From positions 620,001 through 684,000 of the forward strand of contig CAJNOJ010000023.1 of the NCBI GenBank assembly GCA_905250025.1: DNA of 64,000 nt. The letters are read 5' to 3'. A program made the translations under genes and the position numbers. Position 1 is the stretch's first letter; every line of letters begins with the position of its first letter. Origin of the DNA: Adineta ricciae. Lineage: Eukaryota; Rotifera; Eurotatoria; Adinetida; Adinetidae. This document shows positions 11,376-23,201 of this stretch, in pieces. Under the pieces are notes generated by a model, which saw nothing but the letters and a program-made list of their open reading frames with translations, searched no databases and was not told the origin of the DNA.

Positions 11376-12616
11376 TTATTCGATAAATCCACAGTCCACA
11401 CGTGGCGTTACATGGCTAAGATCCATTCTGTCATCACGAATTGCGACATCGCCACCTGCTGGCCTATAATCCATGTTCATCATTGAGCCTATTTTCGATT
11501 CCGCATTCCATTGAACTCGTTCTGATCTTATAGCAACACGCGATGGATTTACAGTCCAGTTTGCGTTCGACAAAGAGTCTACTTTAGGTTGTGCATGCCA
11601 CCGTAAGGGTTCATCGCGTATGGAGACTTGTCCACCACTTGGTCGATAATCAACATTGTCTAAAGAGCCAACTTTTGACTGTGCTTGCCACGTCACAGGC
11701 TCATCACGTATCGAGATTTGTCCACCGCTAGGTCGATAGTCAATGTTCTCGAAAGATCGAATTTTCGATTGTGATTGCCAGGTCACAGGTTCGTCACGTA
11801 TGGAGACCTGACCGCCGCTAGGTCGATAATCGATATTGTCAAATGACCGAATCTTCGACTGAGCTTGCCAGGTAACAGGTTCGTCACGTATGGAAACTTG
11901 TCCACCACTAGGTCGATAGTCAATGTTCTCGAAAGATCGAATTTTCGATTGTGCTTGCCACTTTAGGGGCTCATCACGTATCGAGATTTGACCACCGGTC
12001 GATCGATAATCGAGATTGTCTAGTGATCCAACTTTCGACGAGGCATTATAATGATGGCTAACGTCTTCGGAACGAATTTCAATATGATTACGTTTAGGTG
12101 ACCACCAGAGTCTGCGAGACTAAACAAAATAGAGTAAAAATACTTTTGTTTTGTATAAATATCGAATTACTGAAGTACTACCTGTCGATGATTTTCACGA
12201 GAAGTTTTCTTTTTATGGCGAGGAGTTACTGCTTCATTCGGCAAGGTAGTTTCGCCGTTTGCTGGCATTTTAATTGTAGTTGTTGTAGTCATTGTTTTCG
12301 GAACGTACTGTTTTTTGTTCGAAACTGGTGGAGAAGATATATCATTGTTTAACTGAAAACCGTACGTCGATGGTTGTCCTCTCTTTTGATAGTGCCGAAA
12401 TACTGCATTGGATGGATGTGTGAGAGGTGGTAAATGTTCATATTCTAGTGAGCTGGATGATTTATCAGATAGAGGTGTTCCTCTTCGATGTGTTTGATGT
12501 TTTAGAAACGTCGGGCCTGTGGATGACGCAACAACAACAGCCGAATTTGGCTGCTCTTGAAGCGCTCTATTTATCAACTGACGTGTTTGCTGCGCCGTTT
12601 TGATGTTTAGTTGCAC
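11376..12616 (-). CDS. Tau/MAP2/MAP4-like microtubule-associated protein with seven repeats
   Basis: The C-terminal exon (11376-12120) encodes seven tandem 30-residue repeats of the tubulin-binding type, for example AQSKVGSLDNVDYRPSGGQV then SIRDEP. They match the tau pattern KxGSxxN..xxPGGG. The KxGS phosphorylation-type motif is kept in repeats 1, 5 and 7; repeats 2-4 have KIRS; repeat 6 has lost the PSGG core. The upstream exon (12182-12616) is disordered, Ser/Thr/Pro/Gln-rich and basic near its end (RHKKKTSREN), as in tau projection and proline-rich regions. The join is in phase across the intron at about 12122-12181. No in-frame ATG starts the upstream exon (its first codon in frame is GTG), so a further 5' exon is likely and the start given is only the open-frame limit. 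Expected role: binding and bundling microtubules. Confidence 0.85.
11410..12050 (-). repeat. Seven 90-bp coding tandem repeats (tau-type)
   Basis: A 90-bp period is visible in the DNA. Units 2-4 are nearly identical in nucleotides, which suggests recent duplication or gene conversion, while units 1, 6 and 7 have diverged. Confidence 0.9.
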
Positions 12617-13213
12617 TGACGAATGGCGAAGAAAGACTTCTAATAGCAGACACCGTTGTCGAATTCGTGATGAACGATAATGCCATCAAACAGAACGGTT
12701 GCTGTTGCTGCTACTGTTGCTGTTGTTGTTTACATAGGTAAAAAGGCAGTCAACGCGATGTTGTTATTGTTAAGTGTAAGTAAAACACGAAGAGAGAAAG
12801 TGCGAGAATGAAGCAGAAAAAAAGCGGAATCAAGCACGAGCAATTGAAGAGGAGAAAAAAAGTGAAGGAGAAATAGATTTCATTTCAATTAACTTCAAGA
12901 AAATTGTAATTCAACATGATCACTGCTTTTAGAAGAGAAAAATCAACTATATAACCTTCTCCAATGTTGATCTTTCTGCTATTAATCACAATAGGTAAAG
13001 TCGACAAGCTCCGATTCACGTTTTCGTACTCTTTTATGTATCAAGATTGGGAATTTCATGAATGAACAAGCGAATCGATGAATTCGCGTGAGCAATTATG
13101 ATGATCGGCTGATTTTATTTTTAAAATATTGGATAATTGATAAATATCGTTCGATCCGATGAGAACAGAAACATATGTGCATATGTATATGACATGAAAA
13201 TCGTGATTATAAG
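12617..13213. other. Intergenic between divergent genes
   Basis: Holds the probable missing 5' exon and promoter of the tau-like gene (minus) and the promoter of the secreted protein (plus). A CAG/GTT-rich run lies at about 12696-12732. No complete gene is seen. Confidence 0.45.
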
Positions 13214-13832
13214 ATGAGAAAAAGAAACTGGCTCTTATTCCATGCTAGCACAATGAGTCGAATTCATATCTTATTATTCTTGAATATCATTCTTCCCACG
13301 GTAGCCGTCACATTGCAAGACCAGATTGATCAACTATCCAAAGCTGATCAGGAAAGTATTGTTCACGCTCTCCTCCCATCCTCGTCATCGAGAAATGCTA
13401 TAGCAACAGTTGATGTCAATTGGTGTTGTCGAATTGATCCCGGTGTTGAGGCTACATCACACACGCGACAAACAACCTATTATGTATGTAAATAAGTTCA
13501 ATAATTGAATTAGCATTGTTCCTTTCTTTTTTTTTCTTTTACAGGTAGTCAAACACGGACGTCATAAATGCGGCTATGACGGATGTGGTTTTCTCGGATG
13601 GAGCCGTTGTACACGTTGGTGCGATGAAACATGGACAGAAGTGCAACATGGCGTCGAAACTTATTTAGTTTACAAGCAACGTGTTTGTCCTCAAGATCAA
13701 TTAACATGTTGTGCACAACATATCTATGTTCTTGGCCATTGTTTTTCCTATCAAGAAATCTATAATAGTCAGCAACTATTGGCACAATTAAACGAATTGG
13801 GAATTGTTATTCCCGGGCCTTCTGTGGGTTAA
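13214..13832 (+). CDS. Small secreted cysteine-rich protein
   Basis: Two exons, 13214-13483 and 13545-13832, join in phase 0 across a 61-bp intron with a long T-run acceptor. The second in-frame ATG, at 13253, gives a classic signal peptide (MSRIHILLFLNIILPTVAV), and that start looks better than 13214. The mature part is about 170 residues with many Cys, including NWCC, KCGYDGC, RCTRWC and LTCC pairs, so it is probably disulphide-bonded and extracellular. I do not recognise the family. An AATAAA lies 14 nt after the stop, and the convergent carboxypeptidase gene ends only 61 bp away. Confidence 0.75.
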
Positions 13833-13845
13833 CAAAGAAAAGGAG

Positions 13846-13851
13846 AATAAA
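13846..13851 (+). terminator. AATAAA polyadenylation signal
   Basis: It sits 14 nt past the stop of the secreted Cys-rich gene, inside the 61-bp convergent gap. Confidence 0.6.
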
Positions 13852-13893
13852 ACAGCGAGAAAAGCAGAATTATGAACGCTTTGTGTGTCGCAT

Positions 13894-15457
13894 TTATTTC
13901 ATTGTACATAATGTCAAAGAGAGAAGGATTAATGTGTAGGAGAGAGATAACGATTGTACAGAGTTTGTCACAAACGCCGATAGAATTCGAATCGGCTGAA
14001 ATGAATAAGGAACATAGGCTACTTGAGGAATAATAATTGTTAAATTCAATTGAATCAATACATCTTGAATGACGATCGGTTGACGATGAACTTCATATCC
14101 ACGAAAAAAGACCTGCAAGAGAAACGAAGTGTTATTCAGTTCATGTCGATAGTGTTTTTACTTTGAGTGTATATACTCCAGGTAATAAGATTCTCCAGAA
14201 TTCTCCTAATGGAGTAACATTAATAACGGGTCGCCGATCATCAATCATAATTTGTGTAAATGGAATCGGTTGAGAATATTCGTTAAGTATCAAGCCTTTC
14301 ACTCCTGAGAAAAAGGAACGTTTTTCTTCGATTAGAAAAGTGTTATTTATCATCAACCTCGTTGTGCTTGAAACAGAAGTTCGATCATTGCATCGCGATT
14401 CACATTCCAATAAGGCATCAGCAGATCTTCAGTCGGATATTTACAACACGAGATTTCCATAGTCATTTCGATTGTACCATAATTCAAGTAACCGTAATCT
14501 TGCATGCTACCGATAATTTCATACCAATCAGCACCATGGACAGCTGTGCCAACTTCGTCATTTTTTATGTCACAAAATCGACTCATTTCACCAATTCGTG
14601 TCATGTAAGACTTTGCTAAGACTTGATACACATCATCGTCCGAACTGATTGATTGTTTTCCGATGTCTAAACATGCGAGATAATGAAGTGTTTTTATTTC
14701 TTTCACAATAAACCAATTGCTCCTTTACAATAGCGATCGTAAGGTATATTGATCACGAATGCACCGCCATGAAAGTTAGCTGACAGAACGAATGGAACTG
14801 CGCCGATCCAAGACATAATTGCTTCCGTTTCTAAAGCACGAATTGGTGATGCAAGTTGAGTGCCAAAATAATCCGGAAAATTTCGATTCAAATCAATATT
14901 ATTCAGTGTATATCTGAAAGCATAAAATTTTTCTCGACAAAGGGTGCTTCTCGATCTAGCTTACCTTCCATTTGTTGTTGAACAATCGCCGTAGCGTGAT
15001 AATTCTAAACCATCTGGATTCATTGTCGGCATGATCCATATCCGTGAACGATTAATTAATTCAACGACTTGATTATCATTCGATGTCAACAAATACTCAA
15101 TTAACGATAACAACAACTCTAAACCAACTACCTCATTCCCATGCATATTGCCGATATACTTCACTTCTGGACGTAATAACACGTGTCGATCAGGAGCATA
15201 AGCACTTATTGCTATGGCCCATAATGATCGTCCTTAGTAAAGCAAAACCATAAAATCTACGGCAAATCAAAGTAGAAGACTTTCTCACCTCCTTCTGTTT
15301 TTCCTATATCAAACACGGTTGCTTTCATTGGATAAATAGCCGCGATGTTGTGAAGAAAATTAGTTATTTGTGAATAATTATGATATCGAAAATCGTACGC
15401 ATCAGTACGGTTCAAGACGACACACAGCATCCAAATCAATAAGAACTTAACTGGCAT
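13894..15457 (-). CDS. M14 metallocarboxypeptidase, N/E (CPM/CPD-like) subfamily, probably GPI-anchored
   Basis: Removes C-terminal basic residues from peptides outside the cell. It begins with a signal peptide (MPVKFLLIWMLCVVLNRTDA). Zinc ligands are in GNMHGNEVVG (His, Glu) and FHGG (His). The substrate-binding Asn-Arg is in LNRNFPD. The GSMQDYGYLNYG segment carries the Tyr, and the catalytic Glu is in TMEISCCKYP, which is close to carboxypeptidase M. A transthyretin-like domain typical of the N/E subfamily follows (VKGLILNEYSQPIPFTQIMI, about 14240-14300). The C-terminus is a hydrophobic tail with almost nothing after it, as in GPI-anchored CPM. All catalytic residues are present, so it should be active. 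Several short introns (for example at about 15237-15293 and 14917-14963) separate the exons. Confidence 0.9.
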
Positions 15458-16295
15458 CTTTTTCTATCTAGTGAAGTTGATGGAATTGCTTTCTACGGTG
15501 ACAAATTGATGTCGGCTTGTTACTGAACGTTCATCGCATGCAATGAGTTCACTTACGTTTGACCGATTCAGTGACAAGAAGATTGCATATTATCCTGTCA
15601 TCACAGTTATCCCACAGAGAAGAGAGAGAAAAAGAAAGAAAAATATACATCGATTAAGTCAATGTCAGAGGTTACATTCTTTATTGGTTCACTGGATTGC
15701 ATGTCATTTTTTCCTTCTATTTGCTTGAGATAGAGATGAAAAAAGGACAAATATATTGTGCGAACTGATATAATTGACAGGAGTGTGGAAAGAATGAGAG
15801 TGTATCGATCGTTTTAATGGTTGTTTATGGCTGTAGGAACAGAAGTCGAGTTTTTTTTTCGAAAAGAACGTGCAAAGCAAAATGTCGTTGGACGGATCAT
15901 TTCGAATGACAGATGTACTCGATCAAAAACAGATGTTAGATTATTCCTGGAAGTATTATTCGTAACCTTGGCACAAGCACGACACTACATGAGAATTGAT
16001 CTTTTTTGTGCGAAAAACCGACACATATTTTTAGATTTTTGTGATCTGCTCTCCTGTGTTACGAAATTTTGTTGACCAACAATAATCAGTGAAATTAGAA
16101 ATAAATCTTTTATCTTCAATATACATGGACTGTATCTACCCAAATAATATTTTGAGTTTTATCAGATAAAACAACAGGGGTGTGCGAAAGGAATACTCTT
16201 ATCAGACTTCTCCACCGAGCGCTGTTTATAGTTTCTAGAATTTAACGTCAACACGACATTCATTATTTAGTAAAACATAAATAAAGTCTTCATTT
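15458..16295. other. Intergenic between divergent genes
   Basis: About 840 bp between the carboxypeptidase (minus) and sialate O-acetylesterase (plus) starts. Short open frames only; no gene is seen. It presumably holds both promoters. Confidence 0.5.
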
Positions 16296-18186
16296 ATGGC
16301 CGTTCGAGAGATTTTTCTCCTATTGGCTTTGTGCATTAGTTCAAGTAAGATAAAGTTTGTTTAACAGTAAAAAACAATAGAGTGACTTTGACTATCGGAG
16401 GTTATGGAATACTTCGATTCGCTAATTATTTCCAAGACAATATGGTTCTACAGCGTGCACCACAACGTGCCGTTGTTTGGGGTTATGGTGACGCAAAAGC
16501 TCGTACGACATTAACATTAAATAAGAAAGTATATCATACAATAAGTCGTGATGAGCCAGCCAATAAACTTGGTGAGAGCATTTGGTCAGTGACACTCGAT
16601 GCGGAAACTGATGAAGGACCATTCGAAGTAATTGTGACACAACCCGTCGCTAATGGTTCTTTAGCAACCATATCCTTGAATAATGTTCTCTATGGTGACG
16701 TATGGCTATGTTCAGGACAGTCTAATATGCAAATGACTGTCATTGATATATTTAATGCTTCGACCGAAATTGCCAATGCAGCGAATTACCCGAAAATTCG
16801 TGTGTTTACGGCTGCATTACGAGAATCGTCGTCACCTGTGGAGGAACTCCTTGGTATCGTACAACGATGGTCTGTGGCTTCGCCGAGTAGCATTGGTGGC
16901 CCATCGTATCAGTACACATCCGCTGTTTGTTGGCTCTACGGACGTATGATACATGTTGCATTAAATAATAGGCCAATTGGTCTTATTGCCACATCGTGGG
17001 GAGGTACTCCTATCGAATTTTGGATGCCACCACCGGCTTTACAGGAATGCGGTATTAGAAAGTTTGTATCTTGAGTAGAGAAGTCAAAATTTAGCTTAAT
17101 CTATCTTCGTATTCAACAGGAAGAAGAGAATTCCATTTGAATCCTATGGTCAACCGAATTTTCAACGACTGACTGTAACTAATTCAGAATTGTACAATTC
17201 AATGATCTATCCATTCACAAGAATGGTTATTACTGGAGCTATTTGGTACCAAGGTAAAATTTGACTAAAGAACTTTTCTGACGTGAATTGAATTTTGAAT
17301 AGGCGAATCAAATGCATACAAAAATCGTGACAAATACTCATGTATGTTCTCGAAAATGATACAATACTGGCGACAAGTATGGAATACACGTACAAATGGT
17401 ATCACCGATCTGAACTTCCCCTTTGGATTCGTCCAAGTACGTCGCATAGAAAGTTTTTCTTTTTGAACTCAAGAAAACTGAGAAATCATTTACAGTTATC
17501 TACAAATGAAAGAAGTGGTAATGTTGTTGGCGGCTTTCCATGGATTCGATGGTATCAAACATTCGGTGTTGGTCATGTACCAAATAATGTTATTCCAAAC
17601 GTGTTCATGGCAGCAGCAATGGATCTTCGAGACGATGATGGGAAGTAAGCGTATCGTAGAAAGACATCGCAATAAGATTACATTGTACGCATTTTAGTAT
17701 TCATCCACGCACGAAAGAAGATGTTGGCTACCGTTTATCACGTGCTGGTCTTGCTGTTTTCTATAAGCAAAATGTCGAATATCTGGGACCAATTATCTCG
17801 AATGCTGTTGTAACCAGTGGTAGTACGAATATCGATATAACTTACACGAGTGTCACAGGCATTGAACTACGTAATGGAAATGGATTCGAAGTAAAGAGAA
17901 AATGAAAAACTTCGTTTTTGTCTTTTCAATACCGACTGTGAGTATTTCTTAGGTGTGCTGTCGAGGAGCAGCAAATTGTGCGAATGATAATCAATGGTTT
18001 GCAGCACCAGCTTCCCTCAAGGGTGGTTTGACAATCACTTTAACAGTTCCAAATTCGTGTGTTTCGCAAACAATCTATGGTTTTCGTTATCTTTGGCGAG
18101 AAACGCCTTGTCTATTCAAACAAGCAGCGGTGTACAGTGCAACAGATTCCAATCTCCCATCTCCGCCATATTTGAAAATCTTTTGA
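16296..18186 (+). CDS. SIAE: Sialate O-acetylesterase
   Basis: Hydrolyses O-acetyl esters of sialic acids; usually lysosomal or secreted. The first exon encodes a signal peptide (MAVREIFLLLALCISS) and is joined to the second by an intron of only about 36 bp. The catalytic serine motif is in GDVWLCSGQSNMQMTV (about 16700-16740, residue about 130). The C-terminal catalytic Asp/His pair sits in DD...IHPRTKEDVGYRLSRAG (about 17700-17750). The middle motif GLIATSWGGTPIEFWMPP (about 16980-17035) is also typical. Seven exons total about 500 residues, normal for the family. The C-terminal part (RYLWRETPCLFKQAAVY) matches the family's end. It ends 81 bp from a convergent minus-strand gene. Confidence 0.92.
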
Positions 18187-18267
18187 ATTCTTCGAACTTT
18201 TTCTTTATTATAAAACAAGAACAAAAAATAGAATGATAACAAGATAGAGAAAACCAATGTATAATAT

Positions 18268-18975
18268 TCATTTATTGATAACATTTAAACCGTTTCGTAT
18301 CGCTCTTTGTAATGGGGAACTATTTTCGTATGGAGAAAATTCTAAATCAATTGCTGATGAACGTACAATCAATGATGATTTTTTCTCATTCGTATTACCC
18401 TAGATCGATGTATTATGCAAAGAGAATCATGAATTACAAACTAGATTAGTGTTGTCTTACACTATGAGTATCACTGAATTGATTGCTAATGTCTAACACC
18501 GTAGAAGAAAATATAGGAATAATCGTAGGAAAAGCATGATCGATTTACTTTTTAGTAACAAACTTTCATCAAATTCTTGTCCATAGTCATCCTCGTCTTC
18601 GAATCCTGAGTTCTGATCCATTTCCTCATTTTGGTCATCTGAACAAACACAAGCAAATACAAATTTTACGAATATACTTCACATACATGACGTGGCACTG
18701 AAATCAAGTGTATCAGGAACATTAAAGCAAGCTCGAGGCGGTAATTGTGCGTTTTGTTTATGTGCAACATTTTTCACAGGATCTAAAAATTTCATATTCG
18801 CATATTAGTTCATACGTTTCATAAAAATCATCATACCAGAAGGAACCGGTGCGATAGTACTTGGCGCTGTAGAGTATGAATGAATGAACTGTTGTTGTCG
18901 ACTCAAATAATACGTTAATGGATAACGTGTTTTAAGCAATTTATCCAAAACTGATTCTTCAGTGGATTGAGCCAT
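18268..18975 (-). CDS. Small acidic, mostly disordered protein, unknown
   Basis: Rebuilt from five small exons that join in phase; only the first is visible as an open frame. The protein is about 160 residues: it starts MAQSTEESVLDKLLKTRYPL, passes through DPVKNVAHKQNAQLPPRACF and an acidic stretch (SGFEDEDDYGQEFDESLL), and ends SSPLQRAIRNGLNVINK. The four introns are about 45-60 bp with good GT-AG ends. No domain was recognised. The consistent phases across four introns support a real gene. It is convergent with SIAE (81 bp) and lies back to back with the filamin-anillin gene (245 bp between starts). Confidence 0.65.
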
Positions 18976-19220
18976 CTTAGACTTTGTGTGTTTGATGAAA
19001 AGGTATGTGCGTATATACATATATATATATATAACAAAACAGAGAGCACATTGAAGAATAGATGATGTCGCCACACACTTTTAACTGAAATGAACTATCG
19101 ATTGGTCAAGGTGATTTCTCACATTGTTTAGCGGGTTCTTTGTCTTTCCATCTGCATCGTGAATTCAATTCTTTTCTTCGTTTTCATCTTTCTCTCTCGA
19201 GATCTGAATTGACTACAATA

Positions 19221-22200
19221 ATGAGTACAAGTCTTCGTCAAAAACTAGTAAGTTGTTCGTTCTATTGCATGTTTTCACGTTCATCAAAAATTGGATGTTG
19301 CAGAAAGATTTAAATAAGCAAAAAGAAGAATTTGATCATCAGGATCAAAATGTTGATCTGCACAAATCAACAACCACAGCGCCGGTTCAAGCGAAAAAAA
19401 CTCCTGTTAAACAACAAATACTGCACCCAAAATCATTGAATATCAATAATCCGAACGCGACTCTAACTACTGAAGAATTTCATCGTCGCGAACAAGGTTT
19501 GAATCTTAGAACTTCTTCCGGTGTTGAAAATCAGCATTGATTTCTTTTGCTTAGAATTCAATGACGACATGCAACGCGAGTGCGGCCAAAATGCTGAATG
19601 GAAAAAGATTCAACAGAACACATTCACACGATGGGCGAACGAACGTTTGAAACTAGTTCATCGACATATTGATAACTTACAAGCTGACCTCAGCGACGGA
19701 CTAAATCTGATCGCTTTAATCGAGATTTTAGTCAAGAAAAAACTACCACGATATAACCAACGTCCACAATTTCGTTCACAAAAATTAGAAAATGTCTCTG
19801 TTGTACTTGACTATCTTGAAAACGTGGAAAAACGACGTTTAGTTAACATCGATGCATCGGATATCGTCGATGGAAAAATCAAGTTAATTCTCGGACTTCT
19901 GTGGACATTAATTTTACACTATTCAATTAGTTTACCTGCTTGGGAGTTGCCGAATGAGAGAAGAGAAACAATTCAAAATGTCAAACCAAAACAAAAACTA
20001 ATGACTTGGCTACAAGCGAAACTATCATCACAACTTAATATTGTTAATTTCACTTCTGATTGGAATGATGGACGAGCAATTGGAGCTGTACTTAATTCAT
20101 GTTATCCAGGTAAAGGAAATTTTCCTGCATTTTGATGCAAATAATGTTTCGTTGATTAGGATTGTTTCCGAATTGGGCGGATCGGGACCCAAAGAATGCC
20201 TTGGAAAATGCGAAAGAGGCAATGGATTTAGCTGAACAATGGCTTGGCATTCCACAGGTAACGAAAGAGCATTATGTTCGAATGTGAATGAAGTTTATCA
20301 TGACATTTCTAGTTAATTCAACCACATGAAATGATCAACCCACAAGTTGATGAACAATCGATGATGACATATTTGTCCCAATATCCCAATGCTAAACTAA
20401 AACCTGGTGCACCTGTAAAGCCAAAAAACCACGCTAATCAAGTTCACTGTTATGGCCTAGGTAAGAAATTTCAGAAGTTCCTTTCTCTCACATTGAAATG
20501 TACTTGACTCTATCGATTTAGGTCTTGAGCAAACGGGACATCTTGTTGATAAGCCAGTTATTTTTCATATTGAGACTTGTGCAGCTGGTTTAGGTAAAGT
20601 TGATGTGATTATTGTTAATCCAAATGGACAAACCGAAGAAGTAAGCAGTGCCGTTGACAAATATAAAGAATTTGAAGTTTATCTCTATGATTATTTAGTG
20701 CACGATCGAATTTCGCGAAGATACAAACCGAACGTACGATTGTGTTTTCTATCCGAGTTTTCAAGGAGAATATAAAGTAAATAGACGAAAGAATTTTCCA
20801 TTGAATTCTTACTTCTTGTTGTTTTCTCAACAGATCATCATCACATTTAATGACCAAGAAGTACCACATTCACCTTTTCTAATAAACGTTCATGGAACGG
20901 AAGCGGTTCCTGAAATTCGAATCGACCATGATGATGATGCTGATGAGGTTGATTCGCCAGGCAACGAAGTCACAAGTAAGTCAATTTGCTGTTTTTTTTC
21001 TCAAGCGAAATTTCTTCTCTCCAGCTCCCGACAACGAACAACCGGTCTATGAGAATATCATTCGTGAACAACGAGATTCTACTGAAATCAAGGTTACAAA
21101 TTTGGACGAAGAGAACGGCGATGTTATTTTACGAGAAGACCATATTTACTACGCTTACGTAAGATAAAATTCATCTTTTTTTGCAATAGCCATTCTTCAA
21201 TATCGATTTAGCAAACAAATATTGCATCTATACAAGATCATCAACTTCGTCGACAGATTTCTACACGTTCTATATCAGATCCAACATTGAATAAGCACAC
21301 ATTTTTCTCTCCGATAAAACCACCGCGAACTTATTGTCATGACGAAGATGAAGACGAATTGGAAAGTCAATCACCACTTGTTTATAGTTTAACCGACTAT
21401 CGTCTGAAGCAAAAACGTCCTGATGGATGTGACCTTTCTTTGCCCACTCAATCGAATGCAATTGTAACAAGTTCGACAACACTGAATTCAACCAATTCCT
21501 TGTCAAATGATGACACTACACACGAAAATAAACGCCTAACATCAAAATGGTTGATTATCGATGAAATCAACGTGAGAAAAGAAAAGAAAAAAGGTTTTGA
21601 TTTATTCTACGTAAAACATCTTTTGTTTTTAGCGTTTGACTGATCTATCGAAAAGAGAAACATCAACGTTAACTCAAACGTCGCATGCGCTAAAGTGTTG
21701 CTCGAATGATCCACATGCCGCTCTCTCCGATAAGAAAATCGAATGTGAACGTGTTATTTTCATGGCTCGTCAGAAACTAACATCATACAATAGTGAAATC
21801 AAACACTTGGAAAATCTCGATCCGGATAGTGAATACTATTCATCAGATATTTCGCATAGTACATTGATTTTACAAGATATTCGTCTCTCAATCAAAGAAG
21901 ATTATCTACGATCGTTACGAAAAGGAAAAGGTTTGTAATTCATCAATGAAACATTCAAGAGTGACCTTTTCTTGTTTAGAAACGAAGTTTTACTTTTTTA
22001 TGTGCGCTGTTCATTATCGATCACAAACACTTTTTTCACACATGGTTTCATCATTTGATACCTTGCAAACCAATGGACAAGTGATCTTTTCCAATCGGAT
22101 GATTATCCGAGAAGTGGAGAGCAACTTTGCAGCTACGATCGGTGTTTATTGCATGGTGAGTGAAGTTTTCCAATTTCTACGTGCTTGTAATCTCATTTCA

Positions 22201-23201
22201 ATTGTTTCTTTTGTCATTAAGGAAATCACAATGAAACATCCAATCACTGGACTTGACCATTCACCCGTTGTTTGCCCGCATCATCACGTTTCATCATCAG
22301 CGAACACCAGTCAATGTATGAAATGTGATAAACAACGATTGAATTCTACCGGTATGAAATGCAAAACTGTTTCTAAAGAACTTTGCGTTCACTAGAATGT
22401 CTCGATAATCTCTAGTATCAATACCTGGTCAACACTCGAAAACGAACACAATGATTCGTGTGAGCAACTTCTTTCAAGTCGATGCTATTACTATTCGTAA
22501 AGAAGATCTTAAAACACAGGAGTTCCTTCTTTCGGTAAATGTTGTCTCTCTCTCTCTCTTCGTCAAAGATTGATCGTTTTATCCTCATAGATTTCATCGG
22601 CGTCAATTCCATTGAAACATAAACTGCATGTAATATTACAACGTCTATCCGAATTGAAAATTCGTAAGGCTGGCTACCTAGTACGTATTTCTATTTCACG
22701 CAAGACTATTCGATACATTTCCATTTCTCTATTTAGACAATCTATTGTGATATCAGTGGATCTGGTGTGTGGATTCGTCGATGGTTCACCTTAACTAACG
22801 AGCAAAATCTTCGCTATTGGCCATCACCCGAAGACGAAGAAAACAATATAGTAAGTCATAAGTCAACGATTCAATTATTCGACTTTTGTTTCGTTTTTCA
22901 GCCGCCAGCAGGTGAAATCGATCTACACCATTGTATTGATCAAACTGTAAGTGTCTTACAACGAGAAACATGTGCACGACCACATACATTTGAACTACGT
23001 ATTGCTGTTCCATTGAAAAAATCGAACGAATACGGACAGAATGAAGATCATCCAAGTAGTTCAATCATTGCCCAACCATTTGGTAAACGTACTTTGTATC
23101 GGTATTGGTTAAGTGCTGATTCACGAGAAGACCGTAATGATTGGTGCAACATACTTAATCAAATCTTAGGCGATTTACGCGAATGGGAAGTGAATACTTA
23201 A
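19221..23201 (+). CDS. Filamin-type actin-binding head fused to anillin homology and PH domains
   Basis: One continuous 17-exon gene of about 1,030 residues. After a disordered N-terminus come two calponin-homology domains (CH1 about residues 93-200, WANERLKLVHRHIDNLQADL; CH2 about 220-325, KQKLMTWLQAKLSSQLNIVN). One filamin Ig repeat follows (about 325-425, ending HSPFLINVHG). After a linker of about 200 residues comes an anillin homology domain (about 650-890, CERVIFMARQKLTSYNSEI and LILQDIRLSIKEDYLRSL). An anillin-type PH domain closes it (GYLTIYCDISGSGVWIRRWF, then CARPHTFEL and YWLSADSREDRNDWCNILNQ). All splice phases through the linker agree (TAC|CAA near 21159/21212; AAC|CGT near 21570/21634) and no stop intervenes. 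Expected role: linking F-actin to the cortical membrane, septins or RhoA, as in cytokinesis. In other animals I know, filamin and anillin are separate proteins. Confidence 0.85.
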
